NCBI GenBank assembly: GCA_049595035.1
Contig: JBMYKD010000015.1
Location: 1 to 48,739, forward strand
Length of the DNA stretch: 48,739 nucleotides
Source: UBA12202 sp049595035
GTDB lineage: Bacteria > Pseudomonadota > Alphaproteobacteria > Puniceispirillales > UBA1172
Direction: 5' to 3'
In this document: piece by piece, positions 34,835 through 42,475 of the stretch
How the letters are laid out: the number at the start of each line of letters is the position of its first letter
Numbering within the stretch: the first letter of the stretch is position 1
Position numbers and translations under genes: made by a program
The notes under the pieces: generated by a model
What the model saw: only the letters and a program-made list of their open reading frames with translations
Told to the model about the DNA's origin: nothing
Database searches by the model: none

Positions 34835-35880
34835 AGCTAGATGATTTTGATTACCATTTGCCGGCAGATGCTATTGCACAAAAGCCAGTGATGCCACGCC
34901 ATCAGGCTAAATTGCTTGATATGCGTCATGATCAATTGCAGGATAGGCATATTATTGATTTACCATCATACTTTAATAATAATGACTTAATCATTGTAAA
35001 TAATACAAAAGTTATTCCCGCAAGGTTAAAAGGAAAACGGGGAGAGGCCGGAATATCGGTGACATTGCATCAACAGATATCCAGCAATGAGTGGCGTGCA
35101 TTTGCTAAACCAGCGAAAAAATTAAGACCTGATGATGTCATTGTCTTTGCCCCTGACTTTTGGGCAACAGTGACTGATATTGGTGATAATGGCGAAAGGG
35201 TGCTTTCCTTTAATAAAAATGCGGGTGATCTTGTAATGGCCCTTCATGATCATGGGACAATGCCATTGCCGCCATATATCCAGCGATCTGATAACGCTGT
35301 TGATCCGGAACAGGATAAGCATGATTATCAGACGATGTTTGCCCGTCACGAAGGGGCGGTTGCGGCGCCTACGGCTGGGCTTCATTTTGATGATGATCTA
35401 ATGGCAGCACTCAAAGCCAGAGATATTTCTGTTCGGGAAGTCACCCTTCATGTCGGGGCAGGAACGTTTCTGCCAGTTAAATCCGAAGACCCGCGCCAGC
35501 ATGTTATGCATACGGAATGGGGGGAAATTCCTTCTCATACAGCGGATGCCATTAATGCGTGCCGGGCTAAAGGCGGACGTATTGTTGCTATTGGAACAAC
35601 GTCACTTCGCTTGTTGGAAAGCTGTTGGCGGGATCATGGGGATATCCGGCCATATCAGGCAGAAACCGATCTATTCATTCTGCCTGGATTCTCCTTCGGT
35701 GTGGTTGATATTCTGATGACGAATTTTCATCTGCCACGATCAACATTACTCATGCTGGTTTATGCCTTTGCCGGAGCTGATAAAGTAAGGCAGGGTTATG
35801 AACACGCATTGAAACACGGCTACCGGTTCTTTTCTTATGGTGATGCCTGTTTGATGGAGCGAATAGATGACAGCAGATAA
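34831..35880 (+). CDS. queA: S-adenosylmethionine:tRNA ribosyltransferase-isomerase QueA
   Basis: A 349-residue enzyme adding the epoxycyclopentanediol ring (from SAM) to preQ1 in tRNA during queuosine synthesis. Family features are MKLDDFDYHLPADAIAQKP, IIVNNTKVIPARL, AAPTAGLHFDDDLM, VTLHVGAGTFLPVK and TNFHLPRSTLLMLV. The frame opens earlier, but these N-terminal residues fix the start at 34831. It overlaps tgt by 14 bp. Confidence 0.96.
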   Translation: MKLDDFDYHLPADAIAQKPVMPRHQAKLLDMRHDQLQDRHIIDLPSYFNNNDLIIVNNTKVIPARLKGKRGEAGISVTLHQQISSNEWRAFAKPAKKLRPDDVIVFAPDFWATVTDIGDNGERVLSFNKNAGDLVMALHDHGTMPLPPYIQRSDNAVDPEQDKHDYQTMFARHEGAVAAPTAGLHFDDDLMAALKARDISVREVTLHVGAGTFLPVKSEDPRQHVMHTEWGEIPSHTADAINACRAKGGRIVAIGTTSLRLLESCWRDHGDIRPYQAETDLFILPGFSFGVVDILMTNFHLPRSTLLMLVYAFAGADKVRQGYEHALKHGYRFFSYGDACLMERIDDSR

Positions 35881-37003
35881 CCGTTTTCATTTCTCATTAT
35901 TGAAAAGCGATGGGGGGGCACGTCGCGGCAGGTTGAATACAGCCCATGGTGTCATTGAAACCCCGGTATTCATGCCAGTAGGGACTGCGGCAACGGTTAA
36001 AGCGATGACTGTAGATGACGTCTGGGCGACCGGTGCTATGATCATTCTGGCTAATACTTACCATTTGATGCTGCGTCCGGGGGCTGAACGGGTAGAACGT
36101 CTGGGTGGAGTTCGGCGAATGATGGGCTGGAATGGCCCTCTTTTGACGGATTCTGGTGGTTTTCAGGTCATGTCACTTGGTAATTTGCGAAAAATTGACG
36201 ATGATGGCGTGACCTTCAAATCACATCTGGATGGGTCAAGTCACCGTTTGACGCCTGAACGGTCAACAGATATTCAGCGGATGCTTGATGCCACCATTAC
36301 CATGGCCTTTGATGAATGTACGCCATTTCCGGCAGAACATGATGTAGCGGCAGCATCCATGCGGTTATCCATGGACTGGGCAGAACGTTGCCGGTCGGCA
36401 TTTGTCAAAAGAGAAGGGTACGGGCAGTTCGGTATTGTTCAGGGCAGTGTCTATCCGGATTTAAGGGCAGAATCGGTAGAACGACTGGAACAATTTGATT
36501 TTGATGGTTATGCCGTTGGCGGGCTTGCTGTTGGAGAAGGGCAGGAAGCCATGTTCACCACATTAGAGGCAACCACCCCATTGATGCGCGCGGATAAACC
36601 ACGCTATCTGATGGGAGTAGGGAAGCCCGATGATATTGTTGGTGCTGTTGCGCGTGGTATTGATATGTTTGATTGTGTTTTGCCAACACGGTCCGGCAGA
36701 ACAGGTCAGGCTTTTACCCCTCGCGGTACGGTGAATATCAAAAATGCGCGTCATGCGGATGATCCCAGGCCATTAGATGAAAGTTGTGCCTGTCCGGCTT
36801 GTACGCGGTATTCTCGCGCTTATCTGCATCATCTGTTCAAAGCAGAAGAAGTATTAGGCCTTATGCTGTTAACACGCCATAACATTACTTATTATCAGCA
36901 TCTTACCCGCGGCATTCGACATGCTATTGATCAGGGGCAGTTTGCTGATTTCGCTAATCAGTTTTACGAAACACGCGCTTTGGGTGATATCGCACCTCTT
37001 TAA
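35867..37003 (+). CDS. tgt: tRNA-guanine transglycosylase
   Basis: A 378-residue enzyme exchanging guanine 34 for preQ1 in GUN-anticodon tRNAs. It has VFMPVGTAATVKAMT, LLTDSGGFQVMSLG with the catalytic-region Asp, MAFDECTPFP, GGLAVGEGQEAMF and DCVLPTRSGRTGQAFT. Zinc ligands are in CACPACTRYSRAYLHHL. GGAGCGA lies before the ATG inside the queA end. It is followed 66 bp later by queG. Confidence 0.97.
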   Translation: MTADNRFHFSLLKSDGGARRGRLNTAHGVIETPVFMPVGTAATVKAMTVDDVWATGAMIILANTYHLMLRPGAERVERLGGVRRMMGWNGPLLTDSGGFQVMSLGNLRKIDDDGVTFKSHLDGSSHRLTPERSTDIQRMLDATITMAFDECTPFPAEHDVAAASMRLSMDWAERCRSAFVKREGYGQFGIVQGSVYPDLRAESVERLEQFDFDGYAVGGLAVGEGQEAMFTTLEATTPLMRADKPRYLMGVGKPDDIVGAVARGIDMFDCVLPTRSGRTGQAFTPRGTVNIKNARHADDPRPLDESCACPACTRYSRAYLHHLFKAEEVLGLMLLTRHNITYYQHLTRGIRHAIDQGQFADFANQFYETRALGDIAPL

Positions 37004-37069
37004 TGCCATATCCGGATTTATCAAATGATTAGAGAGGTGATGGAAAATCACTTTTGATTCTGTCATCAT

Positions 37070-38227
37070 ATGCTTATGACTTCTGTTCTTTCTGTTGAAG
37101 ATTTGAATATTCTTGCGGTGAAGCATGGGTTTTCTGTTCTGGGGGTTGCCAGAGCTGAAGCTGATGCTGTTCTGGCCGAAAGACTAGATGCTTTTCTATC
37201 GGCGGGGCGTCATGGTGATATGCACTGGATGAAAGATACCCGAAACCGCCGAGTGTCGCCGGCTGCTATGTGGCCAGATGCTAAATCTGCACTTGTGCTA
37301 GGCATGAATTACGCGCCAGATCATGATCCGATGGAAAATCTTGATGCCCATCAGCATGGGAATATTTCTGTTTATGCGCGGGGAAGAGATTATCACGATG
37401 TGATCAAAGGTAAGCTGAAGCAGATAGCCGCACAGCTTGCCAAAATGGAAGGCATTGAAGTAAAAGTATTTGTTGACACAGCACCTTTAATGGAAAAACC
37501 GTTAGCGGCACTTTCAGGGCTTGGCTGGCAAGGAAAGCACACCAATCTGGTATCCCGTGATTTTGGTTCATGGTTATTTCTTGGCGTTATCCTAACTAAT
37601 GCCGTGTTTCCGGCGGATACCCCAAGCGATGATCATTGCGGCAGTTGCACAAAATGTCTGGACATTTGCCCGACAGATGCTTTTCCAGCACCATATCAAC
37701 TGGATGCTAGACGCTGTCTTTCATATCTAACCATTGAATATGATGGCGTCATTCCATCAGCATTCCGCAAACCTATGGGGAACCGTATTTTTGGATGCGA
37801 TGATTGTCTGGCGGTATGTCCGTGGAATAGGTTCGCGCAAAAGGCCAGTGAACAGAAACTCATGGCCAGAACAGATCTCACCATGCCGTCATTATTTGAT
37901 CTTCTTAATCTGGATGAGGCGGGTTTCCGAAAAACCTTTTCAGCATCACCCGTTAAAAGAACAGGATATAGGCGTTTTATTCGCAATGTCCTGATAGCAT
38001 CTGGAAATAGTGGCGATTCATCCCTGATACCCGTGATCAAACCTTACCTTGACGATACGGATATCATCATTCTGGCAAGTGCTATCTGGGCGTTATCACA
38101 ACTGATGCCAGCTGCTGAATTTAGGACTTTAGCGGCAATTTATGAGAATAATTTATCCCATCAGGATGTTCTGGATGAATGGGATTCCGGTATGATCATC
38201 TGTAATAATCCTGCAGATAACATATAG
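37070..38227 (+). CDS. queG: Epoxyqueuosine reductase QueG
   Basis: A 385-residue cobalamin-dependent iron-sulfur enzyme making queuosine from epoxyqueuosine, the last step of the pathway. It has FVDTAPLMEKPLAALSGLGWQ, KHTNLVSRDFGSW, the ferredoxin motif CGSCTKCLDICPTDAF, the CLSYLTIE segment and a second cluster motif CDDCLAVCPWN. A HEAT-like end (YRRFIRNVLIASGNSG) binds tRNA. Met3 at 37076 is an alternative start. Its last 67 bp lie antisense to the end of the phosphatidylcholine synthase gene. Confidence 0.95.
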   Translation: MLMTSVLSVEDLNILAVKHGFSVLGVARAEADAVLAERLDAFLSAGRHGDMHWMKDTRNRRVSPAAMWPDAKSALVLGMNYAPDHDPMENLDAHQHGNISVYARGRDYHDVIKGKLKQIAAQLAKMEGIEVKVFVDTAPLMEKPLAALSGLGWQGKHTNLVSRDFGSWLFLGVILTNAVFPADTPSDDHCGSCTKCLDICPTDAFPAPYQLDARRCLSYLTIEYDGVIPSAFRKPMGNRIFGCDDCLAVCPWNRFAQKASEQKLMARTDLTMPSLFDLLNLDEAGFRKTFSASPVKRTGYRRFIRNVLIASGNSGDSSLIPVIKPYLDDTDIIILASAIWALSQLMPAAEFRTLAAIYENNLSHQDVLDEWDSGMIICNNPADNI

Positions 38228-38907
38228 ATAGATGTCAGCATAATGCCCCATTTGACATAATCAAATTGTCCGGGCATATCAAAATGTTCCATGGTTGCCA
38301 TCACAGCGAATACTACCCATAAAATCGTGACTGGAAATGAAATAATCCGCCAGCGTTTTGTCCTGACTGGATGGATGAACTTGACAGGCAGAAACATGGT
38401 GATAGCAAGCACAACGCATATAATGGTGATTGTCCAGAAATGTGGTTCAATGGCAAATAAGACCAGCACCACCATATTCCAGCAGGATGGAAAACCGGAA
38501 AAGGATTTATCTGCTGTTTTCATGCGGGTATCCGCAAAATATAGCGAACTGGTGAAAGTAATAACCAGTGTCGTAAACCAACCTGTCCAACCACTAAGTA
38601 GTCCACTTTGAAATAGGGCAAAAGCCGGAATAAATACATAAGTCAGATAGTCAATAATCAAATCCAGCAAAACGCCATCAATGCGTTTGGCATTATCCAG
38701 CACATCAAAATGACGTGCAAGCGGCCCATCAATTCCATCAACGATGAAAGCTATAAGTAGCCAGAAGAACATGGCATCCCAATCTGCCTTTGCGGCTTCA
38801 AGAATAGCCAGCATTGCCAAAACTGCACCAGTGGCAGTAAAGAGATGAACGCTATATGCGCGTAGAGTCGAGTTCAATTTATACTCCGTTATTCCAATAA
38901 TGAGCAT
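38161..38907 (-). CDS. pcs: Phosphatidylcholine synthase
   Basis: A 248-residue integral membrane CDP-alcohol phosphatidyltransferase condensing choline with CDP-diacylglycerol. The motif DGPLARHFDVLDNAKRID plus GVLLDLIID fits DG-x2-AR-x8-G-x3-D-x3-D with longer spacing, as in Pcs. About eight membrane helices are visible. The N-terminal LRAYSVHLFTATGAVLAML and the FADTRMKTADKSFSGFP segment are typical of Pcs and not of PgsA or PssA. The C-terminal coding end overlaps queG by 67 bp. Phosphatidylcholine is common in alphaproteobacteria that meet choline. Confidence 0.9.
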   Translation of the reverse strand: MLIIGITEYKLNSTLRAYSVHLFTATGAVLAMLAILEAAKADWDAMFFWLLIAFIVDGIDGPLARHFDVLDNAKRIDGVLLDLIIDYLTYVFIPAFALFQSGLLSGWTGWFTTLVITFTSSLYFADTRMKTADKSFSGFPSCWNMVVLVLFAIEPHFWTITIICVVLAITMFLPVKFIHPVRTKRWRIISFPVTILWVVFAVMATMEHFDMPGQFDYVKWGIMLTSIYMLSAGLLQMIIPESHSSRTS

Positions 38908-38953
38908 AAAGATATTCTCATCTCAAAGCAACGATGAGTATTAATGGCCTGAA

Positions 38954-39700
38954 CTAGAGAATCTGGCTTAAAAATTCTTTCGTTCTTGGGTCTTTTGCTT
39001 TGCTGAAAAATGTTTTTGGTGGGCCATGTTCAACAATGATGCCATTATCTGTGAAATAGATATGATCTGCGACTTCACGGGCAAAACCCATTTCATGGGT
39101 GACCAGAATGCAAGTCATGCCTTCCTGAGCAAGGTCTTTGATCGTTACCAGCACCTCTTTCACGGTTTCAGGGTCAAGAGCGGCGGTGACTTCATCAAAA
39201 AGCATGACATCTGGATTCATGGCCAGTGACCGGGCAATCGCAACACGCTGCTGTTGGCCACCTGATAATTCACCCGGATAAGAATGTTCTTTGCCTTCAA
39301 GCCGGACTTTCTGCATGAGTTCATATGCGCGTTTTTCCGATGCCGCCTTATCTTCTTTCAAAACTAATGTTGGCGCCATGATAATATTTTCCAGCGCGGT
39401 TTTATGTGGGAATAAATTATACTGCTGGAAAACCATCCCCACCCTTTTTCGTAATTCCAGTTTATCCAGTTTGGGATCAGTCAGATCAATACCGCAAACA
39501 GTAATCTGTCCGGCCTGTATATCATTCAGCGCATTGATACATCTAATCAGGGTGGATTTGCCTGAACCTGATGGCCCTATCACGCATATCACTTCACCTT
39601 TTTTTACATCAAGGCTAACCCCTTTCAGCACTTCGAGTTGGCCAAAAGATTTATGAACATCCTTAATGGAAACAATGGTTTCAGCGTTTTTTTTAATCAT
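38954..39700 (-). CDS. Polar amino-acid ABC transporter, ATP-binding protein
   Basis: A 248-residue ATPase of the GlnQ/HisP/AapP class. Walker A is GPSGSGKSTLIRCINAL, the Q-loop VFQQYNLFPHKT, the signature LSGGQQQRVAIARSL and Walker B VMLFDEVTAALDPE. GAGGAT precedes the ATG. It is last in a four-gene minus-strand operon with two permeases and a binding protein, energising uptake of an amino acid or related compound. Confidence 0.94.
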   Translation of the reverse strand: MIKKNAETIVSIKDVHKSFGQLEVLKGVSLDVKKGEVICVIGPSGSGKSTLIRCINALNDIQAGQITVCGIDLTDPKLDKLELRKRVGMVFQQYNLFPHKTALENIIMAPTLVLKEDKAASEKRAYELMQKVRLEGKEHSYPGELSGGQQQRVAIARSLAMNPDVMLFDEVTAALDPETVKEVLVTIKDLAQEGMTCILVTHEMGFAREVADHIYFTDNGIIVEHGPPKTFFSKAKDPRTKEFLSQIL

Positions 39701-39713
39701 AAGAAAGCATCCT

Positions 39714-40610
39714 CTAAATTTTCACCGAATACCGGCGTTCGAGATACATGGTTGCCCGTGCGATGGGGTAACAGTAGAAAAAGAACAACACAAGCGCAAA
39801 GCTATAGAAAGGGACTAGCAGTTCAGGGTGATTATTTTCAGCTTCCATCGCCTGACGGGAAAGCGTGATAATTTCTTCTACCCCCAGAAGTGAACATAAT
39901 GGTGTTGCCATGGTCAGAATAGCGTACCAGTTCATCCAGGGGGGAATCATCCGCTTGAAACATTGGGGAAGGATGATCCGCCAGAGAATCTGCTGGCGAC
40001 TGAAAGCCAAGCTTTCTGCCGCTTCCCATTGTGCTGTTGGAACAGATAAAACAGCGCCGCGGACAATTTCCGATATATTTGCCATTATAGGAAGCGATAA
40101 ACCAATTACGGCCTTCATCCAGTCTGGAATGGGTATGATAATTCCGAAAATGGTGACTTCAAAAGGAAAGGCCAGAAGAACAATAAAAAGAAGCACAAGC
40201 CATGGTGAGTTACGGAAAAGCTGAGTAATGAACCAGCTAAACCGGCGAATAATACGGTTTTTGGATATCTGACCCAGGCCAAGAACAATGCCCATTACCG
40301 TGCCGATCAGCATGGCAAAAAGTGAGATAATGACGTTAAACAGGAAACCGGATTTCAAAAGAAACGGCATCCACCGCACTAAAGCGGAAAACGCATCGGT
40401 CATGGTGAAACTGCCGGCCGCGTGACTGGCAAATGGCCATAGGATCAGGGGGAGTAATAATACAAATCCCGTCCATGGCGGCATATTAGCAAGCCATGCA
40501 CTCGTATGGAAAGCCACAGGCTGACTTGGGGTAAATGGCTTAAGAACAGGTAGATCCGTGCTTGCTTGACGGCCAATGCCGGGAATAGCTGATGAATGTT
40601 TACTGGCCAT
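39714..40610 (-). CDS. Polar amino-acid ABC transporter, permease (second)
   Basis: A 298-residue HisM/GlnP-type inner-membrane permease. An N-terminal extension of about 90 residues with an extra membrane helix (PPWTGFVLLLPLILWPF) precedes the conserved domain. The EAA loop region is WEAAESLAFSRQQILWRIILPQ. It overlaps the first permease gene by 11 bp, and GAGGAT lies upstream of its ATG. The pair should form a heterodimeric channel. Confidence 0.92.
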   Translation of the reverse strand: MASKHSSAIPGIGRQASTDLPVLKPFTPSQPVAFHTSAWLANMPPWTGFVLLLPLILWPFASHAAGSFTMTDAFSALVRWMPFLLKSGFLFNVIISLFAMLIGTVMGIVLGLGQISKNRIIRRFSWFITQLFRNSPWLVLLFIVLLAFPFEVTIFGIIIPIPDWMKAVIGLSLPIMANISEIVRGAVLSVPTAQWEAAESLAFSRQQILWRIILPQCFKRMIPPWMNWYAILTMATPLCSLLGVEEIITLSRQAMEAENNHPELLVPFYSFALVLFFFYCYPIARATMYLERRYSVKI

Positions 40611-41352
40611 AACCGGGTATCCTCAAGTTTCTTTCCCAGGTATTCATGCTGAGCACCAGAACACCTACTAACAGAATATAAACAACAAAAACCAATAACA
40701 TGGTCGGATATTGTGCTGACGGGTAATCATTCCAGATGGTTACGGATTGATATAGCAATTCCGGAACAGCAATGCCGAAAGCCTGAGTGGTCGTCTTTAC
40801 CAGATTGATTAGGTTATTATTAAGTGAAGGGAGGGAGACGCGAATTGCCAGAGGGAAGATTACATAACGAAAAGTTTGAAAGCGGGAAAACCCAAGTGAC
40901 TCTGCCGCTTCTTTTGTGCTATCGGCAACAGCTTCAATGCCGGCACGGAAAATTTCAACATTAAATGCGCCCGCAAAAAAGGACAGCGAAATAATTGCCC
41001 ATCCCACATTGGAAATGATAGGTAATTCTAGCCATCCATCCGGACTGTAAGTCGGGGTAAACTGACCTAGCGCAAAGTAGAAGAATAATAACTGAACATA
41101 TGGCGGAGTATTGCGGAAAAACTGAATATAGCCCTGAACAAATGACCGGAGAATGCGGCTTTTGCTACCCTGCGCAAAAGCACCTAAAATGCCAATAACA
41201 ACAGATAGAATCAGACAGTAGAATGACAGCTTTATGGTCATCCATATGCCGGACAGGATTTTTGCCTGCTGTACTGGTTCATACATCCAGATGAAATTCC
41301 ATCTGGGATATTCATCAGCAATCTGGCGAAAAAATTCAGCTATAATTTCCAT
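40600..41352 (-). CDS. Polar amino-acid ABC transporter, permease (first)
   Basis: A 250-residue HisQ-type permease. The conserved domain starts at IWMTIKLSFYCLILSVVIG, and the EAA loop is KEAAESLGFSRFQTFRYVIFP. The frame extends to a TTG at 41364, but the ATG at 41352 is the better start. It is separated from the binding-protein gene by a strong hairpin, which probably lowers permease expression relative to the binding protein. Confidence 0.92.
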   Translation of the reverse strand: MEIIAEFFRQIADEYPRWNFIWMYEPVQQAKILSGIWMTIKLSFYCLILSVVIGILGAFAQGSKSRILRSFVQGYIQFFRNTPPYVQLLFFYFALGQFTPTYSPDGWLELPIISNVGWAIISLSFFAGAFNVEIFRAGIEAVADSTKEAAESLGFSRFQTFRYVIFPLAIRVSLPSLNNNLINLVKTTTQAFGIAVPELLYQSVTIWNDYPSAQYPTMLLVFVVYILLVGVLVLSMNTWERNLRIPGYGQ

Positions 41353-41362
41353 GGTTTTAATC

Positions 41363-41394
41363 AAAATCCCGCCATGTTTCCATGACGGGATTTT
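41363..41394 (-). terminator. Intra-operon hairpin (partial terminator) after the binding-protein gene
   Basis: AAAATCCCGCCATG and CATGACGGGATTTT pair over 14 positions with one mismatch and a 4-nt loop. Read on the minus strand, the stem ends in TTTT, then GATTAAAAC. Placed between the binding protein and the permeases, it likely stabilises or partly terminates the transcript so the binding protein is made in excess. Confidence 0.8.
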
Positions 41395-41413
41395 CCATTA
41401 TTGTATTAAGGAT

Positions 41414-42250
41414 TTATTCAGCCAGCCAGTCGTTATACTGAGCTTTTTTGTCAGCAAGATACTGAGTTGGCTTAATGCCCCATTTGGCTTCAAGAGCGAT
41501 AAGTGATCCATCCTGATGCCACTGGTATTGCATACCGGACATGAAACGGCCAAAGACACAATCACGTTCGGCACTTGGTACAGCCAGAGCCCATGGGTTG
41601 TCATCTTCGGAGTTTAGTGGCATTTCAAAATCATCCCAGTTACCTGAGCTTAGATCTGAACCGATAGAACTGTCATCATATACCCAAGCGATACATTTTT
41701 TGTCGCGAAGGGCTTGCTTTGCTTCAGCATTACCAGTGAAGGCAATGATTTCGGCGCCATAACGTTCTTCAACGATCTGGTTATAGAATGCACCCTGTTT
41801 ACCACATACAGGCTTACCACGGAGGTCTTCCCAACTGGTTAGGCCAAGAGCCTTAGGTGACATAATATTTGTGCCAGATGTGTAGTAATTTGGGCCAACA
41901 ATACCAACGATTTCACGACGGTCAGCACGATCTGACATAGTTGCAATCATAAGGTCAATTTTGCCCTGCTCAAGAAACTGCATCCGGTTAGAAGACTGCA
42001 CAGCAACAAGTTCAAGGTCTACACCCATCTTGGCCGCTACATCCTTGGCCATATCGATTTCCATGCCAACGATATCACCGCTTGTATCACGATAACCCCA
42101 TGGCTTGTAATCAGCCTTAACACCAACAACGATTTTGCCGCGTGACATAACCTTGTTCCATGTGTCGTTTGAACAGCTTTCAGCAGCAGCTACCATTGGT
42201 GCCATAGCAAAAGTGGCGGCAACAGCACCAGCCATAATTTTTTTGATCAT
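41414..42250 (-). CDS. Periplasmic amino-acid-binding protein
   Basis: A 278-residue family 3 solute-binding protein. A Sec signal (MIKKIMAGAVAATFAMAPMV) ends near AAAES. The mature domain starts IVVGVKADYKPWGYRDTSG and has FLEQGKIDLMIATMSDRADR, the binding-site Arg region, then LGLTSWEDLRGKPVCGK. Four mature cysteines can make disulfides. GGAGG lies before the ATG at 42250, although the frame extends to 42262. First gene of the ABC operon, divergent from the flavoprotein operon, so ligand and dehydrogenase substrate are probably linked. Confidence 0.93.
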   Translation of the reverse strand: MIKKIMAGAVAATFAMAPMVAAAESCSNDTWNKVMSRGKIVVGVKADYKPWGYRDTSGDIVGMEIDMAKDVAAKMGVDLELVAVQSSNRMQFLEQGKIDLMIATMSDRADRREIVGIVGPNYYTSGTNIMSPKALGLTSWEDLRGKPVCGKQGAFYNQIVEERYGAEIIAFTGNAEAKQALRDKKCIAWVYDDSSIGSDLSSGNWDDFEMPLNSEDDNPWALAVPSAERDCVFGRFMSGMQYQWHQDGSLIALEAKWGIKPTQYLADKKAQYNDWLAE

Positions 42251-42475
42251 AAAATCCTCCATTAAAAAAAGTTACCATCACTCGCTGGAATAATATTCCA
42301 AAATAGTAATAATAATCGTGCATATTGTATTTAATCTGTCATTTTAGCAATACTTAATCTATATTAATTTCTGTATTGTCAAAAGTAATAATTAATCTGT
42401 TGACTTGGATGAAGTTACCGGTTCAAGCTTAATTTAAGTTAATTTCATTTTCCTGATCTATTTATTACCTGTTAT
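42251..42475. promoter_or_regulatory. Divergent promoter region of transporter and degradation operons
   Basis: An AT-rich 225-bp interval between the divergent operons. TTGACT at 42400-42405 could be a -35 element for the plus-strand operon, without a convincing -10 at ideal spacing. No regulator gene is adjacent, so any control factor is encoded elsewhere. Confidence 0.4.
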
